Part shown: one piece after another, positions 46,174-54,889 of the stretch
Position numbering within the stretch: position 1 is the stretch's first letter
Layout: the number at the start of each line of letters is the position of its first letter
Assembly: GCF_001462455.1 (NCBI RefSeq)
Contig: NZ_LNTD01000072.1
Location: 1 to 64,000 of the forward strand
DNA length: 64,000 nucleotides
Source of the DNA: Cellulomonas sp. B6
Lineage (GTDB): Bacteria; Actinomycetota; Actinomycetes; Actinomycetales; Cellulomonadaceae
Direction: 5' to 3'
Position numbers and translations under genes: made by a program
Notes under the pieces: generated by a model
Told to the model about the DNA's origin: nothing
Seen by the model: only the letters and a program-made list of their open reading frames with translations
The model's database searches: none

Positions 46174-46968
46174 TCAGTGCGTGAGGATCTTGGACAGGAA
46201 GTCCTTCGCCCGGTCGCTGCGCGGCGCGGTGAAGAACGTCTCGGGCTCGGCCTCCTCGACGATCTGCCCGGCGTCCATGAACACCACGCGGTGCGCCGCG
46301 CGGCGCGCGAACCCCATCTCGTGCGTGACGACGACCATCGTCATGCCGTCCCGCGCGAGGCTGACCATCACGTCGAGGACCTCGTTGATCATCTCGGGGT
46401 CGAGCGCCGAGGTCGGCTCGTCGAAGAGCATGGCCTTGGGCTTCATCGCCAGCGCCCGGGCGATCGCGACCCGCTGCTGCTGACCGCCCGAGAGCTGCGC
46501 GGGCCGCTTCTGCGCCTGGTTCGCGACGCCGACGCGCTCGAGCAGCTCCATGGCCGTGGCCTTCGCCGTCGCGGGCTTGACGCCCTTGGCCTTGACCTGG
46601 CCGAGCGTGACGTTCTCGAGCACGGTCTTGTGCGCGAAGAGGTTGAACGACTGGAACACCATGCCCACGTCGGCGCGCAGCCGCGCGAGCTCGCGCCCCT
46701 CCGCGGGCAGGGGTCTGCCGTCGATCGTGATCGTGCCCGAGTCGATCGTCTCGAGGCGGTTGATCGTGCGGCACAGCGTCGACTTGCCGGACCCCGACGG
46801 CCCGATGACGACGACGACCTCGCCGCGGTGGACGGTCAGGTTGACGTCCTTGAGCACGTGGAGCGCACCGAAGTGCTTGTCGACGTGGTCGAGGACGAGG
46901 AGCGGCTCACCGGTCGGACGCGTGTCCACGTCGGCAGGTCCGGGCTCCGCCGTGATGCTGTCGGCCAT
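46174..46968 (-). CDS. gluA: Glutamate ABC transporter ATPase GluA
   Basis: 264 residues. Walker [11 protein letters not shown]-loop FQSFNLF, signature [15 protein letters not shown], Walker [12 protein letters not shown] and H-loop THEMGFA are all intact. A ~20-residue N-terminal extension precedes the core. First gene of gluABCD. The ATG lies 6 nt after TAGGTT on the minus strand, so the operon probably has a leaderless start. Divergent from miaB. Confidence 0.94.
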   Translation of the reverse strand: MADSITAEPGPADVDTRPTGEPLLVLDHVDKHFGALHVLKDVNLTVHRGEVVVVIGPSGSGKSTLCRTINRLETIDSGTITIDGRPLPAEGRELARLRADVGMVFQSFNLFAHKTVLENVTLGQVKAKGVKPATAKATAMELLERVGVANQAQKRPAQLSGGQQQRVAIARALAMKPKAMLFDEPTSALDPEMINEVLDVMVSLARDGMTMVVVTHEMGFARRAAHRVVFMDAGQIVEEAEPETFFTAPRSDRAKDFLSKILTH

Positions 46969-46974
46969 GGACCG

Positions 46975-46980
46975 AACCTA
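46975..46980 (-). promoter_or_regulatory. -10 of the leaderless gluABCD promoter
   Basis: On the minus strand TAGGTT is followed by 6 nt and the ATG at 46968. Confidence 0.6.
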
Positions 46981-47107
46981 CGGGTGAGATGTTGCGTATG
47001 CCACGTGTGCGCGTCACGGTCGCGTAACAGCGGGTTCACACGAAAGGTCCCTTCCGTGGCGTGGGCGTGCTCGTCCGGGCGCCTCGGAGGTGCCACCACG
47101 CGGGTCG

Positions 47108-47113
47108 TACCCT
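47108..47113 (+). promoter_or_regulatory. -10 of the miaB promoter
   Basis: TACCCT is followed by 8 nt and the ATG at 47122, so the transcript would start at or 1-2 nt before the start codon. Confidence 0.55.
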
Positions 47114-47121
47114 GGTGGGCG

Positions 47122-48723
47122 ATGTCCACGACCCTGACCACCGCCGCCGCCCCGCAGGACTCGCCCAGCGCACCCGCGGGCGTCGACGCGCGCCCTCGCA
47201 CGTACCTCGTCAAGACGCTCGGCTGCCAGATGAACGTGCACGACTCCGAGCACATGGCGGGCATGCTCGAGCAGGCGGGCTACGTGCCGGCGCCGCCCGC
47301 GCAGGCCGCGGCTGAGGACGTCGACGTCATGGTCATCAACACGTGCGCGGTGCGCGAGAACGCGGCCGACAAGCTCTACGGCAACCTCGGGCGGCTCGCG
47401 GGCACCAAGCGCACGCGGCCCGGCGGCATGCAGATCGCCGTGGGCGGCTGCCTCGCCCAGAAGGACCGTGCCGGCATCGTCGAGCGCGCGCCGTGGGTCG
47501 ACGTCGTGTTCGGCACCCACAACCTCGACGTGCTGCCGGCGCTGCTCGAGCGCGCGCGCCACAACGAGGCCGCGCAGGTCGAGATCGCCGAGTCGCTGCA
47601 GGTCTTCCCGTCCACGCTCCCGACGCGCCGCGAGTCGGTCTACGCCGGCTGGGTCTCGATCAGCGTCGGCTGCAACAACACGTGCACGTTCTGCATCGTG
47701 CCCCACCTGCGCGGCAAGGAGCGCGACCGGCGACCGGGGGAGATCCTCGCCGAGGTCGAGGCGCTCGTCGCGGCCGGCGCGATCGAGGTCACGCTGCTCG
47801 GGCAGAACGTCAACTCCTACGGCGTCGGTTTCGGCGACCGGCACGCGTTCGGCAAGCTGCTGCGGGCCGTCGGCACCGTGCCCGGGCTCGAGCGCGTGCG
47901 CTTCACGTCCCCCCACCCGGCCGCGTTCACGGACGACGTGATCGAGGCCATGGCGCAGACGCCGACCGTCATGCCGCAGCTGCACATGCCGCTGCAGTCG
48001 GGCTCCGACCGTGTGCTGCGCGCGATGCGCCGGTCGTACCGCTCGGACCGGTTCCTCGGGATCCTCGAGCGCGTGCGCGCGGCGATCCCGCACGCCGCCA
48101 TCACGACCGACGTCATCGTCGGCTTCCCCGGGGAGACCGAGGAGGACTTCGCCGAGACCCTGCGCGTCGTCGAGGCGTCGCGGTTCTCGTCGGCGTTCAC
48201 GTTCCAGTACTCGCCCCGCCCGGGCACCCCCGCCGCCGACCTGCCCGACCAGCTGCCGAAGGCCGTCGTGCAGGAGCGTTACGAGCGGCTCGTCGCGCTG
48301 CAGGAGCGGATCTCGGCCGAGGAGAACGCCGCCCAGGTGGGGCGCACGCTGGACGTGCTCGTCGCCGAGGGCGAGGGGCGCAAGGACGGCGCGACCGCGC
48401 GCATCTCGGGCCGGGCGGAGGACAACCGGCTCGTGCACCTCGCGCTGCCCGCTGACCTCGCGCCGCAGGACGCGCCGCGCCCCGGCGACCTCGTCACGGT
48501 GCAGGTCACCCGCAGCGCGCCGCACCACCTGGTCGCGGACTCGGCGCTCGCGCCCGGGGGCACGTTCCGGGTGCGTCGCACGCGCGCCGGCGACGCGTGG
48601 CAGGCGCGCGCCGAGGGCGGTGACGAGCACGACCACGGCGGCTCGGCCTGCGGGACCGGCGCACCCGCGCCGGCGGGGCCCGTCGTGCTGGGGCTGCCGA
48701 CGCTCGGCCGCCCCACGCGCTGA
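47122..48723 (+). CDS. miaB: tRNA-2-methylthio-N6-isopentenyladenosine-37 synthase
   Basis: Radical-SAM enzyme that adds the methylthio group to i6A37 of tRNA. It has 533 residues. The UPF0004 domain has its three cluster Cys ([16 protein letters not shown]). The radical SAM cluster is CNNTCTFC, and a TRAM domain follows. The last ~45 residues add a Gly/His-rich tail ([11 protein letters not shown]) that could bind metal but is not a family feature. The ATG at 47122 is set by the -10 just upstream. miaA, which makes its substrate i6A37, lies 3.7 kb downstream. Confidence 0.96.
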   Translation: MSTTLTTAAAPQDSPSAPAGVDARPRTYLVKTLGCQMNVHDSEHMAGMLEQAGYVPAPPAQAAAEDVDVMVINTCAVRENAADKLYGNLGRLAGTKRTRPGGMQIAVGGCLAQKDRAGIVERAPWVDVVFGTHNLDVLPALLERARHNEAAQVEIAESLQVFPSTLPTRRESVYAGWVSISVGCNNTCTFCIVPHLRGKERDRRPGEILAEVEALVAAGAIEVTLLGQNVNSYGVGFGDRHAFGKLLRAVGTVPGLERVRFTSPHPAAFTDDVIEAMAQTPTVMPQLHMPLQSGSDRVLRAMRRSYRSDRFLGILERVRAAIPHAAITTDVIVGFPGETEEDFAETLRVVEASRFSSAFTFQYSPRPGTPAADLPDQLPKAVVQERYERLVALQERISAEENAAQVGRTLDVLVAEGEGRKDGATARISGRAEDNRLVHLALPADLAPQDAPRPGDLVTVQVTRSAPHHLVADSALAPGGTFRVRRTRAGDAWQARAEGGDEHDHGGSACGTGAPAPAGPVVLGLPTLGRPTR

Positions 48724-48872
48724 GACCTCCGGCTCGATCCGTGCCCGTCGACGCGGGCGGGTCCGCCACCGGGGTGCGGTGACCCGGGCCCTAGGGACCA
48801 GGACCACGGCACGGGTCAGGGCTTCAATGAACGCGGCAGTGTCGCCACGTCGCAGCGTCAGTGGAGCCCGTC

Positions 48873-50462
48873 ATGCGAGACGTCTTCCTGTTCCTCGCCC
48901 AGCAGCCCGTGCTGCTGCTCTTCGTCGTCATCGGCGTGGGCTCCGCGGTGGGCCACGTCAAGGTCCGCGGCGTCGGGCTCGGGGCGGCCGCCGTGCTGTT
49001 CCTGGCGATCGCGCTCTCGGCGTGGGCGTCGTCGTACGACGTCGACCTCGAGATCACCGAGGCGCTCGGGACGCTCGGCCTGACGCTGTTCACGTTCTGC
49101 GTCGGCCTGGTGTCGGGCGCGACGTTCTTCTCCTCGCTGCGCCGCTCGCTGGCGCCGATCCTCGCGACGGCCGGCGTCCTGGTCGTCAGCGCGGTGGTCG
49201 CGGTGGGAGCGGGGCGCGTGCTGGGCCTGGACGCCCCGACCGTGGCCGGTGCGTGGGCCGGGGCGGTCACGAACACGCCCGCGCTCGCGGCCGCGCGCGA
49301 CGCGGCCGGCGACGCGACGACGCCCACGATCGGCTACGCGGTCACCTACCTCTTCGGCGTGATCGGCATGCTCGTCGCGGTGTCGGTCGCGCTGCGCCAC
49401 CGCGAGCACGACACCGACGCCCCGCCGACCCTCGTCAGCCGCACCGTGCGCGTCGAGGCCACGTCCGGGTCGAGCGTGCGCGACCTCGAGGAGCGGCACC
49501 GCGACCGCATCAAGTTCTCGCGCGTGCGGCGCGGGGAGACCTCGCCGATCCGCACCGCCGACGACGCCGACCTGCTCGTCCTCGACGACCTGGTCACCGT
49601 CGTCGGGCCGGTCGAGGACGTCGACGCCGTCACGCGTGAGCTCGGCCACGCGTCCTCGCACCGGCTCGAGGCCGACCGCATGTACCTCGACATGCGCCGC
49701 GTCACGGTGTCGGCCGAGCGGGCCGCCGGTCACACCATCGCCGAGCTGGACCTGCTGCACCGGTTCGGCGCGACGATCTCGCGCGTGCGCCGCGGCGACG
49801 TCGACGTGGTCGCGACCGACGACTTCCAGCTGCAGCTCGGGGACCGCGTGCGCGTGATCGCGCCACGCGAGCGCATGACCGAGGTGTCGCGCTGGTTCGG
49901 CGACTCCTCGCGCGGGCTGTCCGACATCACCCCGGTGGTGCTGGGCGTCGGCATGGCGCTCGGGATCCTGCTCGGAGCGGTCGCGTTCCCGGTGCCCGGA
50001 CGCGTCTTCTCGATCGGGTCCGCCGCCGGCACGCTGCTGGTCGGCCTCGTCCTCGGTCGGATCGGGCGGGTGGGCCCGCTCGTGACGGCCATGCCGTACA
50101 CGGCCGCCCAGGCGATCGCCGAGCTCGGGCTGCTGGTGTTCCTCGCGCAGGCCGGGTCGCGCGCCGGTGCGCAGATCGGCGCGGCGTTCACGTCGGGCGA
50201 GTGGTTGCGCATCCTGGTGCTGGGCGTGCTGGTCACCGCGACGGTCGGGGTCGGGCTCCACCTCGTCATGCGGCGGGTGTTCCGGGTCGGCGGCACGCGG
50301 CTGTCCGGCGTCGTCGGGGGCACGCAGACCCAGCCGGCGGTGCTCGCGTTCGCCAACGCGCGCACCGGCTACGACGCGCGCGTCGCGCTCGGGTACGCCC
50401 TGGTGTACCCGGCGGCGATGATCACCAAGATCGTCCTGGGGCAGGTGCTCGGGGGCCTGTGA
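48873..50462 (+). CDS. AspT/YidE-type transporter with two RCK_C domains
   Basis: 529 residues. An N-terminal duplication half of about five helices (~5-165), then two RCK_C/TrkA_C regulatory domains (~190-355) with VEDVDAVTRELGHASSH between them, then a second membrane half (~365-529). Both halves share the pattern GAWAGAVTNTPALAAARDA and GVVGGTQTQPAVLAFANART. This layout is that of the aspartate-alanine antiporter (AAE) family; the substrate is not predictable. The ATG at 48873 is favoured by GGAG 6 nt upstream over the GTG at 48861. Confidence 0.9.
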   Translation: MRDVFLFLAQQPVLLLFVVIGVGSAVGHVKVRGVGLGAAAVLFLAIALSAWASSYDVDLEITEALGTLGLTLFTFCVGLVSGATFFSSLRRSLAPILATAGVLVVSAVVAVGAGRVLGLDAPTVAGAWAGAVTNTPALAAARDAAGDATTPTIGYAVTYLFGVIGMLVAVSVALRHREHDTDAPPTLVSRTVRVEATSGSSVRDLEERHRDRIKFSRVRRGETSPIRTADDADLLVLDDLVTVVGPVEDVDAVTRELGHASSHRLEADRMYLDMRRVTVSAERAAGHTIAELDLLHRFGATISRVRRGDVDVVATDDFQLQLGDRVRVIAPRERMTEVSRWFGDSSRGLSDITPVVLGVGMALGILLGAVAFPVPGRVFSIGSAAGTLLVGLVLGRIGRVGPLVTAMPYTAAQAIAELGLLVFLAQAGSRAGAQIGAAFTSGEWLRILVLGVLVTATVGVGLHLVMRRVFRVGGTRLSGVVGGTQTQPAVLAFANARTGYDARVALGYALVYPAAMITKIVLGQVLGGL

Positions 50463-50506
50463 GAACCGGCGCCGCGGGACGCGCGGGGCGCCGCGGGTCG
50501 CAGGTG

Positions 50507-51028
50507 TCAGTTGTCGGGGACGTCGGGTGGCGGCGTGCCCTCCGCGGGCACGACCGGGTCGAGCGCCGCGAACAGCTGGACGCCCGTGCCGAGCCCGCAC
50601 GCCAGCAGCTGTGCGAGCTGCAGGTCCGTCACGCCCTGCTCGAGGTCGGCGGACACCTCGGCGTACACCGCGAGCTCGCCCTCCTCCTCGCGCACGTACG
50701 CCTTGGGCCAGATGCGCTCGCGGTTCCAGTCGTTGATCGCCAGCGCGATCGCACGGCGCTGCTCGAGCGGCAGGCTGCGGTGCCAGCGCCCGCGCACCTG
50801 CAGGATCTCCGACTGCTCGCCCAGCAGCAGGAACCAGAACCGGCTGCCGTCCCACGTGCCGGTGAGGTCGCCGTCCTCGTCGATCACGAACCGGTACCCG
50901 CGGCCCAGCAGGTAGTCCGCGACGCGGTCGCGCGTCAGGGGCTGGGGCGGCTCGTCGTCCTGCGGGCGCGGCTTGGTCGGCTTGGGCAGCCCGCCCAGGA
51001 CGCGCAGCAGCCAGCCGGGCGCGCTCAC
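50507..51028 (-). CDS. YbjN-domain protein (second of a pair)
   Basis: 173 residues. The YbjN/bacterial sensory-transduction-like fold is seen in YLLGRGYRFVIDEDGDLTGTW, SEILQVRGRWHR and NRERIWPKAYVREEEGELAVYAEV. It is clearly homologous to the gene just upstream, so the two are tandem duplicates. GTG start overlapping the partner's stop by 4 bp. The function is unknown; YbjN-like proteins act as chaperone-type factors in some bacteria. Confidence 0.85.
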   Translation of the reverse strand: MSAPGWLLRVLGGLPKPTKPRPQDDEPPQPLTRDRVADYLLGRGYRFVIDEDGDLTGTWDGSRFWFLLLGEQSEILQVRGRWHRSLPLEQRRAIALAINDWNRERIWPKAYVREEEGELAVYAEVSADLEQGVTDLQLAQLLACGLGTGVQLFAALDPVVPAEGTPPPDVPDN

Positions 51029-51609
51029 GGGGCCGTCACCGCGGGGTCGGGGTACCGCTCGTCGAACGCGTCGAACAGCATGCTGCCGGTGGACAGGCCG
51101 CAGAACAGCAGCTGGCTGAGCTGGGCGTCGGTCACGCCGTGCTCGAGGTCCGTCGCGACCTCCGAGACGACGTGCACGCGGCCGTTGTCACGCACGCGCG
51201 CGTACGCCTTGGGCCAGATGCGCTCCGCGTTCCACTCGTTGCACAGGTCGAGCACCTCCTCGAGCCGCTCGATGGTCAGCTCGCGGTGCCACTGACCCCG
51301 CACCTGCAGGATCTCCGAGCGCTCGCCGAACAGGAAGAAGTAGAAGAGCCTGCCGCGCCACAGCCCACCCAGGTCGCCGTCGTTGTCGACGAAGTAGGAG
51401 AACTGGTTCTCGGCCATCCACGACGCGATGCGCGCGGGCGACACGGGGGCGGGCGAGGTGGTCGAGGGCTGCGCGTCACCCAGCTCGCGCACCAGCAGCT
51501 CGGCGACGCGGTCGTGCAGCTCGCGGTCCGTGACCGGGTCCGCGACGGACGCGGGTGCGGGACGCGTGCGAGCCCTCCAGCGCGCAGCGCGCAGACGGAA
51601 CCATCCCAT
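51025..51609 (-). CDS. YbjN-domain protein (first of a pair)
   Basis: 194 residues. It begins with a basic stretch (GWFRLRAARWRARTRP) followed by a Pro/Ser linker and the YbjN core (ASWMAENQFSYFVDNDGDLG, SEILQVRGQWHR and NAERIWPKAYARVRDN). The ATG is 6 nt after TAGGGT on the minus strand, so it is probably leaderless. This pair lies between miaB and miaA in some actinobacteria. The function is unknown. Confidence 0.86.
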   Translation of the reverse strand: MGWFRLRAARWRARTRPAPASVADPVTDRELHDRVAELLVRELGDAQPSTTSPAPVSPARIASWMAENQFSYFVDNDGDLGGLWRGRLFYFFLFGERSEILQVRGQWHRELTIERLEEVLDLCNEWNAERIWPKAYARVRDNGRVHVVSEVATDLEHGVTDAQLSQLLFCGLSTGSMLFDAFDERYPDPAVTAP

Positions 51610-51615
51610 GCCGCG

Positions 51616-51638
51616 ACCCTACCTGGCCCCACCGACCG
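51616..51638 (-). promoter_or_regulatory. Leaderless promoter of the YbjN pair
   Basis: On the minus strand TAGGGT (51616-51621) is followed by 6 nt and the ATG. Exactly 8 nt upstream of the hexamer is CGGTCGGTG (51630-51638), 7 of 9 matches to TTGTCRGTG but lacking both leading T. Confidence 0.6.
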
Positions 51639-51685
51639 TCCGCGGGGTGGGGCCGCACGAGGCGGGGCGTCGGCGTGCGGCGCGT

Positions 51686-51691
51686 TACCGT
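51686..51691 (+). promoter_or_regulatory. -10 of the leaderless promoter of the miaA-dapF operon
   Basis: TACCGT is followed by 6 nt and the GTG at 51698. Confidence 0.65.
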
Positions 51692-51697
51692 CGGTCC

Positions 51698-52462
51698 GTG
51701 CTCGCCGCCGCCCTCGTCCCGGACACCGTCCTGCTGCTGCCCGGCGTCGCCGGTCGCGGGCCCGACGAGCCGGTGCTCGTGGCGCTGCGGGCGGCCGCGG
51801 CGGCGGTCGTCGCGGACGCGGTCGCCGGGGCCGTGCGCGTGGTGGTCGTCGCGCCGGGCCGTGCGGACCGTGCGGTCGTCGGCGACGTCGCCCTCGGCGC
51901 AGCAGCCGCCGGCGTTCCCGACGCCCTGCTGCGCGAGCCCGTGCCGACGGTCCGTCTGGACCCGCCGGGCGTCGGCCCGTCGACGGGCTGGGGGGCAGTC
52001 GGGTCGGGCACCGTCGTCGGGCTGCGTCTCGCGCTCGCCGCGGGCGTGCCCGCGCACCGCCTGCACGCGCTCGAGGTCGCACCCGGTCCGGTCCCCCCGC
52101 TGCGGGCGACGGGGGCGGCCCTGGGCGAGGGCACGGGCACCGTGCTCGTGGTGGTCGGGTCCGGCTCGGCACGTCACGGGGACGACGCACCGCTGCCCGG
52201 CGACGCGCGTGCGTCCGCCGTCGACGCGGCGCTGCTCGCGGCGCTGCAGCAGGGCGGTGCCGCGGCCCGGTCGGCGCTGGCGGCCCTCCCGGAGCCGACG
52301 GCGACGGCGCTCGCCGTGACGGGCTGGGCGCCGTGGCAGGTGCTGGTGGGCGCGCTCGACGCCGGGTCGGGCGATCCGGCGGACGACCGCACCGACGTGC
52401 GGCACGCGACCGTGTGGCGCGGCGCCGCGCACGCGGCGGCGCTGTGGCGGGTCGCATCGTGA
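51698..52462 (+). CDS. Class III extradiol dioxygenase-fold protein (Rv2728c-like)
   Basis: 254 residues, very Ala-rich. AAALVPDTVLLLPGVAGRGPDE at the N-terminus, VVVVAPGRADRAVVG and the VLVVVGSGSARHGDDAPLPG segment resemble the LigB/MEMO fold. Proteins of this kind occupy the slot before miaA in Mycobacterium (Rv2728c) and other actinobacteria; no activity is known to me. The metal-binding His of true dioxygenases are not evident. The GTG at 51698 is set by the leaderless -10; the longer frame upstream is antisense to YbjN. Its stop overlaps miaA. Confidence 0.78.
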   Translation: MLAAALVPDTVLLLPGVAGRGPDEPVLVALRAAAAAVVADAVAGAVRVVVVAPGRADRAVVGDVALGAAAAGVPDALLREPVPTVRLDPPGVGPSTGWGAVGSGTVVGLRLALAAGVPAHRLHALEVAPGPVPPLRATGAALGEGTGTVLVVVGSGSARHGDDAPLPGDARASAVDAALLAALQQGGAAARSALAALPEPTATALAVTGWAPWQVLVGALDAGSGDPADDRTDVRHATVWRGAAHAAALWRVAS

Positions 52463-53415
52463 GCCTCGTCGTGGCCGTCGTCGGCCCCACGGCGACCGGC
52501 AAGTCCGACCTGGCGCTCGATCTCGCGCAGGCGCTGGGCGGCGAGGTCGTCAACACCGACGCCCTGCAGCTGTACCGCGGCATGGACGTCGGCACGGCCA
52601 AGCTCGCGCCCGACGAGCGACGCGGGGTCCCGCACCACCTGCTCGACGTGCTCGACCCGCGCGACGAGGCCTCCGTGGCGGACTACCAGACGCGGGCGCG
52701 CGGCGTGCTGGCCGACCTCGCGAGCCGCGGCGTGCGCGCGGTCGCCGTGGGCGGGTCGGGGCTGTACGTGCGCGCCCTGCTCGACCGCATGGAGTTCCCC
52801 GGCACCGACCCGGACGTCCGCGCCGCGCTCGAGGCGCGTGCCGAGGCCGAGGGGCCGCGCGCGCTGCACGCCGAGCTCGCGGCGCTCGACCCCGTGGCCG
52901 CGGAGAGCATCGGCCCGCGCAACGCGCGCCGCGTCGTGCGCGCGCTCGAGGTCATCGAGCTCACCGGACGTCCGTACTCGGCGAACCTGCCGCGGCACGA
53001 GTACGAGGTCCCCGCCGTGCAGATCGGGCTCGACTGCGACCGCGCCGCGCTCGACGAGCGCATCGAGCGCCGGGTGGCGCGCATGTGGGACGACGGACTG
53101 CTCGCGGAGGTGCGCGCGCTGAGCGCGCACGGCCTGGGGCGCACGGCCTCGCGCGCCGTCGGGTACGCGCAGGCGCTCGCGGAGATCGCCGGCGCGCTCG
53201 ACGGTGCGCAGGCACGCGCCGAGACCGCTGCGGGGACGCGTCGTCTGGCGCGCAAGCAGATGGGCTGGTTCGGCCGCGACCCGCGCGTGCACTGGCTGGA
53301 CGCGCGCGACCCGGACCTCGTGGCGCGCGCTCTCGACGTCGTCGCGCAGGCCGACGAGGGCCGCCTCGCCGCGCCCGACCCCGCCGCTCGCGTGCGCCGT
53401 ACCCTGGGGTCGTGA
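52459..53415 (+). CDS. miaA: tRNA dimethylallyltransferase
   Basis: Transfers a dimethylallyl group to A37 of tRNAs reading UNN codons. It has 318 residues. P-loop VGPTATGKSDLALDLA, the catalytic NTDALQLYRGMDVGTAKL and RRVVRALEVIELTGRPYS are canonical. The GTG start overlaps the previous stop (GTGA), and its own stop overlaps dapF in the same way. Confidence 0.96.
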   Translation: MSLVVAVVGPTATGKSDLALDLAQALGGEVVNTDALQLYRGMDVGTAKLAPDERRGVPHHLLDVLDPRDEASVADYQTRARGVLADLASRGVRAVAVGGSGLYVRALLDRMEFPGTDPDVRAALEARAEAEGPRALHAELAALDPVAAESIGPRNARRVVRALEVIELTGRPYSANLPRHEYEVPAVQIGLDCDRAALDERIERRVARMWDDGLLAEVRALSAHGLGRTASRAVGYAQALAEIAGALDGAQARAETAAGTRRLARKQMGWFGRDPRVHWLDARDPDLVARALDVVAQADEGRLAAPDPAARVRRTLGS

Positions 53416-54380
53416 CCGACGCCCTCGCCCCGACCCCGACGTCCGCGCCCGCACCGGACCGCGCCCGGATCGTCGCGACCAAGGGCCACGGCACGCAGAA
53501 CGACTTCGTGCTCCTCGACGACCGCGACGGCACGCTCGTCCTCGTCCCCGCGCGCGTACGACAGCTCTGCGAGCGCCGCGCGGGCGTCGGCGCCGACGGC
53601 GTGATCCGCCTGGTCGCCACCGAGCACGTCGAGGACGCACCCGCCGCGGCCCGTGCGGCGCGGTGGTTCATGGACTACCGCAACGCCGACGGGTCGGTCG
53701 CGCAGATGTGCGGCAACGGCGTCCGCGTGTTCGCGGCCTACGCGCAGCGGCTCGGCCTCTGGGACCCCGTGACGGGCCCGCTCGACGTCGGCACGCGCGC
53801 GGGGCTGCGCACCGTCGCGGCCGTCGCGCCCGAGGTCGGCGACGGGCCGTGGTTCGAGGTCGGCATGGGCCCCGTCACGCTGCCGGCCGGCCCGGGTGCG
53901 CTCGCGGACGGCGGCGACGCGCACGTCGACGTCGCGGGGCTGTCCGTCACCCGCCCGGGGCTGTCGGTCGACGTCGGGAACCCGCACACGGTCGTCGTGC
54001 TGGCCGACGGCGCCGACCTGGCCCGCGCCGACCTGACGACCGCGCCGGGCGTCGTGCCCGTGCCGCCCGAGGGGACGAACGTCGAGCTCGTGGTCCCGCT
54101 CGGCGAGGAGGTCGGACCCGACGGCCGGCCCCGTGGTCACGTGCGCATGCGTGTGCACGAGCGGGGTGTGGGGGAGACGCGCTCGTGCGGCACCGGCGCC
54201 GTCGCGGCCGCGGCGGCGGTGCGCGCGTGGGGCGGGCCGCAGGCCCCTGACGTCTGGCTCGTCGACGTGCCCGGCGGCACGGTGCGCGTCACGCTGCGCG
54301 CCGACGGCCACGCCGAGCTGGCCGGACCCGCGCTGCTCGTGGCCGAGCTCGACGTCGACCTGGCGGCGCTCCCCGCGTGA
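53412..54380 (+). CDS. dapF: Diaminopimelate epimerase
   Basis: Interconverts LL- and meso-diaminopimelate without a cofactor. It has 322 residues. Both catalytic Cys are present, in MCGNGVRVFAAY and SCGTGAVAAAAA, with the substrate motif KGHGTQNDFVLLDD near the start. GTG overlapping the miaA stop. It completes the pathway begun by dapA and dapB earlier in the window. Confidence 0.97.
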   Translation: MTDALAPTPTSAPAPDRARIVATKGHGTQNDFVLLDDRDGTLVLVPARVRQLCERRAGVGADGVIRLVATEHVEDAPAAARAARWFMDYRNADGSVAQMCGNGVRVFAAYAQRLGLWDPVTGPLDVGTRAGLRTVAAVAPEVGDGPWFEVGMGPVTLPAGPGALADGGDAHVDVAGLSVTRPGLSVDVGNPHTVVVLADGADLARADLTTAPGVVPVPPEGTNVELVVPLGEEVGPDGRPRGHVRMRVHERGVGETRSCGTGAVAAAAAVRAWGGPQAPDVWLVDVPGGTVRVTLRADGHAELAGPALLVAELDVDLAALPA

Positions 54381-54889
54381 GCGAGCCGCTGGTGCTCGCG
54401 CCGCGCGACCTCGGCGCACCGCTCGGCGAGCGCGCGACGCTCGTGCAGGTCTCGACGGCGTTCTGCGCGCCGTGCCGCGCCGCGCGGCGCGTCCTGGCCC
54501 GCGTCGCCGACGCGGTGCCCGGGGTCCGGCACGTCGAGGTCGACGTCGCCGACGCGCCCGCGCTCGCGGACCTGCTGCAGGTCGTCAGCACCCCCACCGT
54601 CGTCGTGCTCGACGCGACCGGGACGGTCGTCACGCGCGCCGCGGGGGTGCCGACGCCCCGTCAGGTGCTGGACGCGCTCGTCGGCGCGCTGCCGTCCGTC
54701 GCGAGCGGCGGCGGCGGCGAGACGGCCGAGCCCGCGGCGTCGGGCGCGGCGGCGGCCGAGGGCGCGGCACCCGGCACCGTGACCCGCTCGGTGGGCGGCA
54801 CCCCGACCCGCGGCGCGGTCGCGACCGCTGCGAGCGCGAGCACCGCCGTGAGCGCGAACGCCGCGACGAACGGCCCCGGCCCGGCGTAG
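54377..54889 (+). CDS. Thioredoxin-like protein with antisense-overlapping tail
   Basis: 170 residues. Residues ~5-105 form a thioredoxin fold with the CAPC redox pair (STAFCAPCRAARRVL) and the cis-Pro loop STPTVVVLD. The last ~65 residues are Ala/Gly/Thr low complexity and lie opposite the 3' end of the MFS gene (229-bp overlap). The GTG overlaps the dapF stop by 4 bp. No signal peptide or lipobox, so it is cytoplasmic. The tail is probably not part of the fold. Confidence 0.8.
   Translation: MSEPLVLAPRDLGAPLGERATLVQVSTAFCAPCRAARRVLARVADAVPGVRHVEVDVADAPALADLLQVVSTPTVVVLDATGTVVTRAAGVPTPRQVLDALVGALPSVASGGGGETAEPAASGAAAAEGAAPGTVTRSVGGTPTRGAVATAASASTAVSANAATNGPGPA

Noticed and set aside
46969-47121. 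Extra regulatory palindromes in the gluA-miaB gap
   Set aside because: Apart from the two -10 hexamers nothing stands out; CACGTG-like hexamers are too common to count.
50468-50497. Two direct copies of GGCGCCGCGGG after the AspT-type gene
   Set aside because: Short and GC-simple; likely chance. It could weakly fold as a terminator but no clean stem forms.
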